From assembly GCA_027625915.1 (NCBI GenBank), contig JANTQA010000032.1:4402001-4466000 (forward strand): DNA of 64,000 nt, in the 5' to 3' direction. The notes beneath the pieces were generated by a model that was given only the letters and a program-made list of their open reading frames with translations, was not told where the DNA came from and searched no databases. This stretch comes from Anaeramoeba flamelloides (lineage: Eukaryota; Metamonada; Anaeramoebidae). Position numbers and translations under genes: made by a program. This document shows, piece by piece, positions 1 to 9,472 of this stretch (positions are counted from its first letter, which is position 1; each line of letters begins with the position of its first letter).

Positions 1-254
1 AAGGCTGTTATTTTCCAATTAGTTAATGAAATTTTATTTTTAAGTTTCAGAATATTGTAAGAATTATAAGTTGAAAAAAAGCCAAAGGATCTTTCTCAGA
101 AATTATTTAAAAATGATATTTTGAAAAAAATTAAGGAGGCAAGAACACTTTACCATTTTGAAAAATTTTGATTGTGTAAACCTGCCTGAAAAATATTTTG
201 AGTACCACCAGATATTGAAACTTTGAAACCAAAACACCATTCGATGCTCTATTT

Positions 255-1360
255 ATGAAAAGAAAACGAACCTCAAAGTAATTCAGAGTTGAAAATTTCA
301 TTTTTCGATTTTTTGAACATTTTTTTTTTGATTAAATTTTTGGTTTTATTAAATTTGGTTTTGGATCTAGAAATGTGTTTATACGAATGAGTGAAATTAA
401 TCAAAGAGTAAACCAAAAAAATAGACCCGAAAAGATGTGTATTCTAAACAAATATTTTATTTTTAAAAGACCAAACAAGAAAGTTCACCATTTCAAATAA
501 ATTTGTTGAAATCAAGAATGATAAAAAAAAATTGACCAAAGCCTATTTTGGAAGATTTGTTTTCGTTTTCTTCTTTAATTTTTATGAATCCAAACAATTT
601 ATTACCTTCGATCTCTCACCCCATTACTATTTATTATTATTTTACAAAACAATTTTTAATTTACTTTTTGAAATTCTTTTTTAAAATATTTTTATAAACT
701 TCACAAAAACAAAGGATACTATTTTAAAGATTAAAGAAAAACGAGGCTGAATTCTTGGAATCAAAAAAAAGCTACAAAAGATTAAATCTCCCCAAAAAAA
801 AGAAAATATCTTGATGAAAAAATTTCAATCAATATTCAGAATTATTTTGATTAGTTCTCAATTTAATGGAAAATAAATAATTATAAAATCAAACGAATAC
901 ATCAAATAATCCTTGATTTCTTTAGAAGAGGAATTTTAAAAAAACCCTATTTTCTGGAACAAAAAAATGAATTAGATGAACTAAAATGAAAATAGGATTT
1001 TTCAAATCATTTTGGAAAATCTTTAAAAATAAAAAGTAGTTTGTTTCTCAGAAATTTTACAAACAAAAGTATTTCGATGAAAAATTAAAAATAAAACCAA
1101 ATAAAGAAGAAGTAATTTTATCGAATGTTACAGATCAATCAATAAATGATTTTTATCTATTTTTTTGATTAATCTTTTCATTTTTTTGATATCCATTTTT
1201 TAGTTAGTATGAAAATATATTATACTAGTATATATTCCACTCTTGTATTTGTTAAAATATCAATGTTTTTGGCTAAAGAAAAGATTTGAAGAATTCAGTT
1301 TCACATATATTGCGGCACTCAAAATTTGAAGAAAGTACTTACTTCATTAATTGTGCTTTT
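255..1360 (+). repeat. Dispersed 1.1 kb repeat, copy 1
   Basis: This stretch aligns by eye, with many substitutions and small indels, to 46270-47380 in the same orientation. Shared landmarks are CTCACCCCATTACTATTTAT near 615 and 46640, the GATTAAATTTTTGG stretch near 329 and 46349, and the TATACTAG..ATAT segment near 1220 and 47246. There is no open frame and no clear terminal inverted repeat. It is probably an old non-autonomous transposon or a segment of one; family unknown. Confidence 0.7.
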
Positions 1361-2155
1361 CTGTGTGAACTTTGAGATAACTTTTAATTAGTGTCATTTG
1401 ATTTTAATAGTCTTATCCAACGCAATTGGAATTGTTTTGGCAAACCTTTAATAAATGAAAAAATATGATATTTTCCAATCAAAGAAACGAAAACCTTTCA
1501 CTGGTATCTGAATAGTAAAATGTGAAAACAATTTCACTTCATTTTCCTATTTTTTTATTTTCAAAATGTAGATTTGTTTTTATGCCTATACAAAAGTAAA
1601 TATGAATGTTGTAAAAAATAGAATTTTTACAATTTTAGAGATAAATAATGAGTTCCATGCATTTATCAAAATTTTGGTAATAGTAAATATAATATCTGAT
1701 TATTTGAATAGACTAAGAACACTTTTAATCAAAAAGTCGTATAGTAAACAACAATCTTTCAAATTTCAAAAAAAATATTTTTTAAAAAATGGTATTGGTA
1801 TTTGTCAACGATTTTATATTGAAAATCCCTTTGAGATCAAAAACCAAAACGGATATTTTGTTTACTATTACCAAAATTTGGATAAATACAAGGAACTTTT
1901 TATTTATCTCTAAAATTGTAAAAACTCTATTTTTTACGACATTCCTTATTTACACTTGTGTAGTCCTTCAATTAAAAAGATCTAAAAATTGGATTAAAGA
2001 ATTAATTCAAATAAATAGAATTAATGGATAGTATCTTTGATTTCATTTAAAATAAAGAATCGATAATTTTTTTACCTTTGGTTAATGACATATAAAATTA
2101 TTTTTCTTTATTACAATTTCCAAAAAAAAAAAAAAAATTAGAAATTACGGAAGTG

Positions 2156-2275
2156 CCTTAGAGTGGTGGAAAGTGTATAGATTTTCTCGGATTTTAATTG
2201 AAGAGATAAACCGAAAATTCAATAAATCTTCTTTTTATTCTAAAAACAAAAAAAAAAACCTAACGGCAATTTTTT
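2156..2275. repeat. Relic of the AGAGTG foldback family
   Basis: The stretch contains AGAGTGGTGGAAAGTG, then ATAAACCGAAAATT and a final AAAACCTAACGG. The same words in the same order recur at 55195-55445, 63115-63220 and 63745-63960, where the palindromic structure is clearer. This copy is degraded; its limits are approximate. Confidence 0.4.
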
Positions 2276-3011
2276 AAAATTTAAGGCGAATTTTCTTGAT
2301 CCTATCTATTTTATTTGTGAAATTTATCGATTATCCAAATAAAAAAAACCCTTGAAAGCTTAATATGACTTTTCCAGAATTTAAAATGGCTGATCAAAAT
2401 CTTTGATTTTACTAAATTCTTTTAAATTTGAAAAACCAAACAACTTGAAGTTGAAATAAATTTCCACAATTCAAAATAAAAAAATACAGTTTTTTAAAGA
2501 GATTGATTGAAATTTGATCTCTCAATTTATTTTTTTTTTTTGAATCTTTTTGAAGGTATATATTAAACCATAAAGGAAGAAGTAAAAATCTTGAATATAA
2601 CAAATACCAAAGAACTGTGAAAAAGATGACCAGACGAACAGTTTTCCCACTTTAATTACAAATAACAGCATTCCAATTTCCCAAGACTTTTTTATTCGCA
2701 GTAAAGTTAAAGGAGATATTATTTTATTCACGTTCTTCCTATTAAAATGATAAGATTTGCATTTTTTTATCAATAAAGGAAAAATAATCAGATATTGATA
2801 ATTAAATTGAAATATATTTTTTTTTTTGGATTTTTTCTTCCTATGAAAATATTAGATTAATCTTTATATGTTAACCACATAAAAAACACAACCAATTCCA
2901 ATTCAACTAAAAGAGAATTTTTTTGGGTGTCCCCTTTCCCTGAATAATCAGAGAAGTTGTAATTTTCCTTTTCAATATTTTTTTACAAAAAAAAAGTTAA
3001 AATATTGATTA

Positions 3012-3210
3012 TACAGCCAGTTCCACATTTATGACACAAACTACAACGGAAATTAAGACACAATAAAAACCTCAAATTAAGACACAAAATCCAGATTCTA
3101 GGAAAATAATTTGTGTAAAAAAAAATTCCAAATTTTGTGCCTTAATTTGAGATTTTTTTGTACCTTAAATTTCGTTGAAAGTTTGTGCTTTAAATTTGAC
3201 ACAGAATGTA
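3012..3210. mobile_element. Tc1/mariner-type foldback MITE, copy A
   Basis: About 199 bp, nearly palindromic. It begins TACAGCCAGTTCCAC and ends in a decayed inverted copy; the inner arms carry the family words for 'aattaaggcacaaaa' and its complement 'ttttgtgccttaatt'. Other copies are at 16796-16986, 39819-40567, 43126-43326 and 43504-43700. TA flanks and CAGT ends suggest mobilisation by a Tc1/mariner transposase (inference). Confidence 0.8.
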
Positions 3211-3349
3211 AAAAATTTCTTTATATAATTGTAGATTAATCGTTGTAGAATTAGGTACTGTGTTTTTCTGTAAAAATGGTAAAAGTGTCTACAAAAACTC
3301 TTTTTAAAGAGTTCTAAAAGCTCGGATAAATTTACCCACTTTAAATTTT

Positions 3350-3790
3350 TTTTTCAAAAAATATGAAATTTTATCAATTCCACCAATTTTCAACAATTAC
3401 CTCTTTCTTAGTCAAGCCAAAATTTGATTTTCCTATTTTAAAATTTCCATATCAAATTTAATCAACACAAAAAAAATTACTGAGAGCAATTGTAAATATT
3501 GTTTTATAGATGCTTTAAATATTTTTTTACAGAAACTTTAAAAAGTTTGAAATGTTTTAAATTTTGGACTTGTACTTGAAAATCCCTTAAAGTCGTTTTT
3601 TTTTTGAAAATTTTCCTTCAAAAATCTATTTTATAATTTTTTTTTTTATTTATTGTGGTGTTTTTAACTCGAAACGAGTATTTTTTGATCATTTTCTCAG
3701 AATGAAAATTCTTTATGAAAAGTAAAAGTAAAATGACACAAGAACTCAACACTGCCCAGGGTAGAAAAGTAGCCCTTAAACATTACAAAC
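3350..3790 (+). repeat. Three-copy dispersed repeat, copy 1
   Basis: This matches 61080-61520 in the same orientation and 22480-23000 in the opposite one. Shared features are a GTTTGAAATGTT..TGTACTTGAAAATCCC block, a block AATGAAAATTCTTTATGA, and a region rich in 'ACTCAACAC..CAGGGTAG'. No coding capacity. It runs up to the 3' end of the YJU2 gene. Family unknown. Confidence 0.55.
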
Positions 3791-3858
3791 AGTTAATTTA
3801 TTTTGATTTCTTAAAAAAAATAAAAAAAAAAAAATTTATTATTGGTTATCTCCTTTTA

Positions 3859-4878
3859 TTAATCACTTTCACTTCCACTCTCACTATCGCTCCCACTCTC
3901 GTTATCACTTTCTGTATCGCTATAAAAGCATAACGAAACTTGTCTTTTTCGTAAATTTTTTAAATCCTTTTTCTTTTTATTTTCTTTTTCGTTTTTTGAT
4001 TCTCCAACTTTTTTTGTTGTTATTGTAGCACCAAACAATTGAAATGTATTTTGATTTTTTGGTTTTTGATCATTTTTCGTCTTGTTGCCTTCTTCATTTT
4101 CTGTTTTATTCCCATTTTCTGTTTTATTCTTATTTTCAATCTTATTATTTTGATTTTCCTTTTGGGTTGTATTCTCAGGATTCTTTTCAATATCATTTTG
4201 CTTTCTTTTTTTCGAGAACTGTTTAAAGAGTGAAGTACCCAATTCGGTTCTATTGTTTATGTACTTTGGAATTTTTTGAAAATCAATTTTTTCAATAATG
4301 TCCAATTCCTTTTTAGGCAAACTGGTTCCAAAGTTTTCAAATTTTTGATTGAGCAAAAATAACATTTGATCGAGATCAAGTTTATTATGCTCATCATTAA
4401 TTGCACGGATTTCATCAAGCGATTCCAAAATATCCATTTCACGTTTTGATTCCTTTGTTCTGTTTTCAAGTGTCCTCATGATGTCACCTTCTTCTTCCTC
4501 TTCCTTTTTTTTGTCTAATTCCAACTGCTTTTCTTTATGGAACTTCCATGGCTCCCAGGCCCTTTTACACCCAAACTCTGGAAGGTAATCCAAATGCTCA
4601 GGATCTGTTTTGATTGTAACCTCAGACGAGCACTGCGGACAGCGGAGATAAAACCGAAAAATGCGGATCCCGCAATATGTTTCCCCTTTGATCGTTTCTT
4701 TACGCGAATTGAACTTCTTCCCAACACCAATACGCTCATTACAGTTATTGCAAACCACAGTCATTGGCATCATCATTCTCACTTTGTGTTGCTTGTTCTC
4801 AACAAGCTTCACTTTTGGAATCTTGCGATAATCAAAATTCTTTGGGTAATATTTAATTAATACTTTTCTTTCTGCCAT
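3859..4878 (-). CDS. YJU2: YJU2/CCDC94-family splicing factor
   Basis: Encodes 339 aa in one exon. The N-terminus MAERKVLIKYYPKNFDYRKI, the CNNC motif (Cys43, Cys46), the block around KKFNSRKETIKGE, the RCPQC pair (Cys80, Cys83), the TDPEHLDY motif and the later RTLENRTKESKREM motif match the Cwf16/Yju2 family in order. Yju2 joins the spliceosome with the Prp19 complex and promotes the first catalytic step by helping place the branch site; the four cysteines should bind zinc. The conserved part ends near residue 200. The C-terminal third is low-complexity Lys/Asn/Glu with a Ser/Asp/Glu tail, as is common for this organism. The start is fixed by alignment of the very first residues with human and yeast proteins. 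It is transcribed away from the HYOU1-like gene, with 1.3 kb between them. CCDC130 is the paralogue to exclude; the RTLENRTKESKREM block favours YJU2. Confidence 0.93.
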   Translation of the reverse strand: MAERKVLIKYYPKNFDYRKIPKVKLVENKQHKVRMMMPMTVVCNNCNERIGVGKKFNSRKETIKGETYCGIRIFRFYLRCPQCSSEVTIKTDPEHLDYLPEFGCKRAWEPWKFHKEKQLELDKKKEEEEEGDIMRTLENRTKESKREMDILESLDEIRAINDEHNKLDLDQMLFLLNQKFENFGTSLPKKELDIIEKIDFQKIPKYINNRTELGTSLFKQFSKKRKQNDIEKNPENTTQKENQNNKIENKNKTENGNKTENEEGNKTKNDQKPKNQNTFQLFGATITTKKVGESKNEKENKKKKDLKNLRKRQVSLCFYSDTESDNESGSDSESGSESD

Positions 4879-6223
4879 TTGGTTGGTTTTAAATTTGTAG
4901 TTTCTGAATTTTTTAAAGGGTAAGTCGGAAAAGAAAAATTAAATGCTTCTGTGTATATTTGAATTTCGTGAATTAAAAAAAAATGATCTTTTTGAATTTT
5001 AAATCATGACAAAAATCTCATGACTTCTTCAAAACTTTATACTTTTGCCAAGTATTTCCCCTTTAAATGTGTTTGAAAGTGTTGTTCAATTTGACAAGAA
5101 GTTTGAAAAGACTCAAAGTTTTGTAAAAGTTATGCTCTTTATTCAAATAATTTTTGTAACCAGGCTGTGGTTATTTTGTTGAAAATCGTTAGAATCAAAA
5201 AATATCCATTTCACTTCGATTGAAATAATAATTAGGGTGTACAAATTCCATTTTTCTCCAACTTGTAAAAGATTTGAAGTTAAAAAATCAATACAAAAAA
5301 CAAAAATATTTTTTTTTAAACAAACAAATCTCAATTATCGTTTTTCTTTCACAACATTTAGTTTATGTTTTAGGTTACCATTCTTCAAGAAATAATAACT
5401 ATTCATGAATCTTGAGAATCAACAAAATATTTTTAAAAGTTTTAGCCTCTCAAACTCACTTATGATTCTAAATTCAGTTTCTTTAATATTTGGATATTTT
5501 TGAGCTTAAAAGACAAGAAAAATCATTAAAAGCTCTTGTTATATATGTTTTTTTAAAAAACAATTTATCTTTTTGAGAAAACAATCTCTTTCGAAATTTA
5601 CCAGTTCATTAACCCCTATGAACTTTTGATTTGCAAATTATTATCTTAATTGTTATTCTTGGAAGTTATTGTTTTCTTAAAGTGCTTGAAAAAAATCTAT
5701 CAAATTTTGTAATAATAGACCCAGTCGAGAAGCTAACCATTAAAAAAAAAAATCAATATGTAAAATTAAAATTGGAAATTTAAAAAATTTAACGTTGGAA
5801 AATCAATGGAGGGGTATAATCTTTTCATTAATTTTCAATGATAGTGATATAATGAATTATATAAATTAATCTTTTTTCAGTGCTCTTGATTTCGTCATCA
5901 CTATTTGAATAAATTCAAAAAAAAATAAAAACAAAAAATGAGTTTTTTGATATGACTCAATCTTCCTTCATCTTTTACCATAAGACTATAAACTAAAAGT
6001 AAACACTCTTTACAAGAAAACACAAAAGATACAGATGATATTTGGATCACAATTTCCTAAAAAATTGTATCACTTTTATGAATGTGAAACCATTTTTCTT
6101 TTTATTTTTTTTTTTCTTTAATTTTAATTATTTTTTTTAAAAATATTTAATTTGCTTTCACCCATCACCACAAAATTAAAAAAAACAAACCAACCTTTGC
6201 CATTGAATATTAAATAATTTCAA
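4879..6223. other. Intergenic region between divergent YJU2 and HYOU1 genes
   Basis: This presumably holds both promoters. I see no recognisable gene or clear promoter motif; in particular, no CCAAT..CCACG ER-stress element is visible upstream of the chaperone gene. A short repeat at about 5015-5145 is related to 11480-11640 (listed). The final 120 bases before the chaperone ATG are A/T runs of the type seen before other genes here. Confidence 0.5.
5015..5145 (+). repeat. Short dispersed repeat upstream of YJU2
   Basis: Shares an ordered series of words with 11480-11640: a CATGACTT start, TTTCCCC followed by TTTAAA and GTGTT..GAAAGT, then AGTTTGAA, and a final AGTTTTGT..TTTATT. A weaker relative lies at 57630-57730. 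Two of the three copies lie within 550 bp upstream of a gene start, but a small transposon relic is the simpler explanation. Confidence 0.4.
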
Positions 6224-9200
6224 ATGAAAAAACAAGAAATTCTAACGCTTTGTATTGTTTTCAGTTTGTTTACTTTCCTTCTAAATTGTGCTGTTGTTGG
6301 GATTGATCTTGGATCTGATTCTATAAAAGTGTCTGTCAAAGATCATGGGAAACAACTCCAAATTGCACTGAATTCTGCGTCTCAAAGGAAAACACGATCT
6401 GCTATTGCTTTTCTTGAAGGAGAACGCTTATTTGGAAAAGAAGCCGAATTTGTCTCTATCAAGAAACCAGAATATTCATTAATGAATTTAAAGTCTCTCA
6501 TTGGCGCAACAAAAGAAACCATTTCCGAAATCCCTTTTCCAATTGCACAAGAAATGGTTTTCGATCCAAATGACGGTTCCTTATTGTCATTAACTTTTAA
6601 TGATGAAAACAATTTGTTTGGCTTGTGTAAAAAAAAAAACGAAGAACAACAACAAGAAGAAGAAGAAGAACAAGAAGCTGTAGAAAAAGAAGAACAAGAA
6701 ATAGAACAAGAAAAAAAAGAAGAAGAAGAGGAAGAAGAGGAAAAGGAATGTAAATTTGAATTAAAACCTGAAGAAATCTTGGCAATGATGTTTAATCAAG
6801 CAAAAAGAATCAGCAATGACTTTTTGCAGTTAACACACAGCAGGAAAATCAAAGATTGTGTTTTAACTGTGCCAAGTTATTATGGAGAAAGGGAAAGGCA
6901 ATCTATATTGGACGCCGCCAAATTAGCTAATTTGAATGTCTTGTCCTTGATGAACGATCACTCTGCATTTTCGATGAAATACACGATGAACCAGTTGACT
7001 TCACTGAAAGAAAACGAATCACGTAATGTAATTTTAATAGACGTTGGCTCTGGATCAACGACTGTCAGTATTTTCAATGTCAAATCAATCACAAAGCCAA
7101 CGATGATTAAGGGGAAAAATAGAACTGCAGGGATAGTCACTGTTAAAGGTGTCTCGTGGGACAAAGGATTATCTGGTGAAACATTAGACAAGAGGATTTT
7201 GGAATATTTGTTAGACAAATTTGACAAAGAAAATGGAAACAAATTCCCAATTGGGCAATATGAACAATCCATAAGGGAATGCAAATCTTCTATTGGCAAA
7301 ATCAAAACAAGGATACCTGGATGGAAACATATCTTAAGTGTAAACAATAAGGCATTTATCCACATTGATAGTTTAATTGGAGGAGTCGACTGGTCAAGTG
7401 AAATTAGTAGACAGGAACTTGAAGAAATTGGAAAAGACCTGTGGAAAAGGATTTCAATTCCAATTTCAAGTGCAATTGAACGTTCTGGTTTACTGAAAGA
7501 AGAAATTGATCAAATTGAATTAGCTGGCGGCTCAGTGAGGATCCCATCTATTCAAAAGGAAATTTCTAATTATTTTAATAATGAATTGGAACTCAGAAAA
7601 AGCATTAATTTTGATGAAGGCGCAACATTAGGTGCCGGTTTATTAGCATCGAGCCTAAGTGCCCAATTTAGAGTAACAGACATTGAGGTTAAGGACATTC
7701 AAATGCATGACATTTACGTTAAATATCAAAAATTTGATAAAAAAACCCAAGAAAATGTTGAAAAGGAGTACTTGGTTTTTTCTCAAAATGATCAAATTCC
7801 TTCATCGAAAAAATTAAAAGTCAGAGATTTCAATGATACCTTTAAAATTTCAATTTTCCAAGATATCAAGATGAAAGAAAAATTATTTGAAGTGAATTTT
7901 TCTAATTTAGATCAAATTTTAATTGATTATGATTTAAACGAAACTGCAAAGACTTCACCTTTATTAACTCTTTCATTAAAAATCGATCAAAATGGTTTTG
8001 TAAATGTAAAAGATTCCAAATTAATTTTTGTTCCCAATGAAAAAATTATACAAGAAATTGAAGTCGAAGAAAATAAAGAAATTGTAATTGAAGATCGAAA
8101 TTTGGAAAAAGATGATGAAAATAAAGATGATGAAAAAGAACAAGAAAAAAAGGAAAGGGAAGAAAAAGAAGAAAAAGAAGAAAAGGAAGAAGAGGAAGAA
8201 GAGGAAGAAAAGGAAAAGGAAGAAGAAGTGGAAGAAGAAGTGGGAGAGGAAGAGGAAGAAGAAGAGGAATTTTTAAATCGAATTTATGATTGGAATGATA
8301 AAGATGATAAAAGAATTGTAGATTTAATGGATAATTTAAAAATTGAATACTTTGGAAAGCAAAAGTTTTCACATAAAGAAATGAAAAGTTCCAAAAAAAT
8401 TATAAAGCATTTTGAAAAATTAGACAAAGAAAATCAAAAAAAATTAAATATTAAAAATGAATTAGAATCCAAAATTTATGATTTACTTGATAAAATGAAT
8501 TATGAAATGGAAGAGGAAATGAAAAAATTTTCTTTAGAAGAAGATTATAACAATTTAAGAACAATTTTAAATGATGCGCAAGATTGGTTATATGAGGAAG
8601 GGATGGAAAAAACAACAAAGTACTCTGAATTTAAAAAGCAAATTTCAAAAATTAAAAAAAACAGTGAACCGATCTTAAGTAGGATTAAAGAATTCCAAGA
8701 AAGACCAGAAGCCATTGAATCGTTAAAATATATTCTTAATGAAAATATGGAAGAAATTTTAAAACTAAACCAAACCTTGTATTATGTTGCTGAAAAAGAT
8801 GTTAAAGGCTTTATGGAATTATGGAATAAAACAAAAGTATGGCTCGAAGATAAAATAAAATCACAAAATGAAAAACAGGATTGGGAAGATCCTGTATTTA
8901 CAGTTTCTGAGATTAAAGATCGAGAAGGCCGAATAAAAAATAAAATTAATTCTATTAAAAAAAAGCCAAAAATTAAACCAACAAAATATGATTTCATGAA
9001 TGGCAAATTGATCACTTTATTGGATAGCAACCCTAAATCTTTAAAAAAATATTACATAACAAAATTAATTTGGAAAGAAAAAAAAATTTGGATTATTGAA
9101 AACGAAATTTCCAAACTTGTAGAAGGAATTACAGAAATTGAAGACGAAGAAATTAAAGAAAGGATCGAGAAACAAATTACAGAAAAAACTGAAAAAATTG

Positions 9201-9472
9201 AAAAATTAAAAGAGAGAATTATCGAGATAAATCAAAAACTTATTGACGTTGAGAACGAAAAAAATGAAAAGGATAAGAAAACACCAAAAGATTTTAATAT
9301 TAATGATCTAACTGAAGAAGAATTATTAGAATTCGCCAAAGAATTCGAAAACGAACAAGAAAAAGAAGAAGAAAGCTCAGAGGAAGAAAAGCAGGGAGAA
9401 GAAGGAAATGTTGATGGTGAAAGGAAAAAAGAAGAAAAAGAAAAGTTTACCAATAAAAAAGATGAATTATAA
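6224..9472 (+). CDS. HYOU1: ER-lumenal Hsp110/GRP170-type chaperone (HYOU1/LHS1-like), ending in KDEL
   Basis: Encodes 1082 aa in one exon. A hydrophobic signal peptide (about residues 1-22) precedes the nucleotide-binding domain: the first phosphate motif GIDLGSDSIKV starts near 26, the second, IDVGSGSTTVSIF, near 268, and the adenosine motif IELAGGSVRIPSIQ near 430. The extended C-terminal helical part and the KDEL end place it in the ER lumen. GRP170/Lhs1 proteins act as nucleotide exchange factors for BiP and hold unfolded clients. Two Glu/Lys runs stand out: about residues 137-175, inside the nucleotide-binding domain, and about 623-682, where GRP170 proteins carry an acidic loop in the substrate domain. 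Human HYOU1 is about 999 aa and ends in NDEL. An ordinary BiP is excluded by the length and by sequence closer to HYOU1. A possible polyadenylation signal AATAAA lies about 80 bp after the stop. Confidence 0.93.
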   Translation: MKKQEILTLCIVFSLFTFLLNCAVVGIDLGSDSIKVSVKDHGKQLQIALNSASQRKTRSAIAFLEGERLFGKEAEFVSIKKPEYSLMNLKSLIGATKETISEIPFPIAQEMVFDPNDGSLLSLTFNDENNLFGLCKKKNEEQQQEEEEEQEAVEKEEQEIEQEKKEEEEEEEEKECKFELKPEEILAMMFNQAKRISNDFLQLTHSRKIKDCVLTVPSYYGERERQSILDAAKLANLNVLSLMNDHSAFSMKYTMNQLTSLKENESRNVILIDVGSGSTTVSIFNVKSITKPTMIKGKNRTAGIVTVKGVSWDKGLSGETLDKRILEYLLDKFDKENGNKFPIGQYEQSIRECKSSIGKIKTRIPGWKHILSVNNKAFIHIDSLIGGVDWSSEISRQELEEIGKDLWKRISIPISSAIERSGLLKEEIDQIELAGGSVRIPSIQKEISNYFNNELELRKSINFDEGATLGAGLLASSLSAQFRVTDIEVKDIQMHDIYVKYQKFDKKTQENVEKEYLVFSQNDQIPSSKKLKVRDFNDTFKISIFQDIKMKEKLFEVNFSNLDQILIDYDLNETAKTSPLLTLSLKIDQNGFVNVKDSKLIFVPNEKIIQEIEVEENKEIVIEDRNLEKDDENKDDEKEQEKKEREEKEEKEEKEEEEEEEEKEKEEEVEEEVGEEEEEEEEFLNRIYDWNDKDDKRIVDLMDNLKIEYFGKQKFSHKEMKSSKKIIKHFEKLDKENQKKLNIKNELESKIYDLLDKMNYEMEEEMKKFSLEEDYNNLRTILNDAQDWLYEEGMEKTTKYSEFKKQISKIKKNSEPILSRIKEFQERPEAIESLKYILNENMEEILKLNQTLYYVAEKDVKGFMELWNKTKVWLEDKIKSQNEKQDWEDPVFTVSEIKDREGRIKNKINSIKKKPKIKPTKYDFMNGKLITLLDSNPKSLKKYYITKLIWKEKKIWIIENEISKLVEGITEIEDEEIKERIEKQITEKTEKIEKLKERIIEINQKLIDVENEKNEKDKKTPKDFNINDLTEEELLEFAKEFENEQEKEEESSEEEKQGEEGNVDGERKKEEKEKFTNKKDEL

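Larger units (their letters stand above)
1..3858. other. Gene-free left flank
   Basis: No reading frame here looks like a conserved protein; the longest open frames, about 100 codons at 1602-1913, are low-complexity AT-rich translations with no recognisable motif. The stretch is mainly repeats, listed separately: a 1.1 kb dispersed repeat (255-1360), a short foldback relic (about 2156-2275), a Tc1-type MITE (3012-3210) and a three-copy dispersed repeat (about 3350-3790). The rest is simple A/T-rich DNA in which I see nothing. Confidence 0.6.

Noticed and set aside
3715-3933. Open frame overlapping the 3' end of YJU2
   Set aside because: Antisense reading across a repeat and the Ser/Asp/Glu-coding tail of YJU2; no conservation pattern.
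8046-8372. Open frames opposite and beside the HYOU1-like gene (including a 62-codon Lys-run frame at 8088-8276)
   Set aside because: They are other-frame readings of the acidic GAA-rich stretch and carry no motif; the plus-strand chaperone explains the region.
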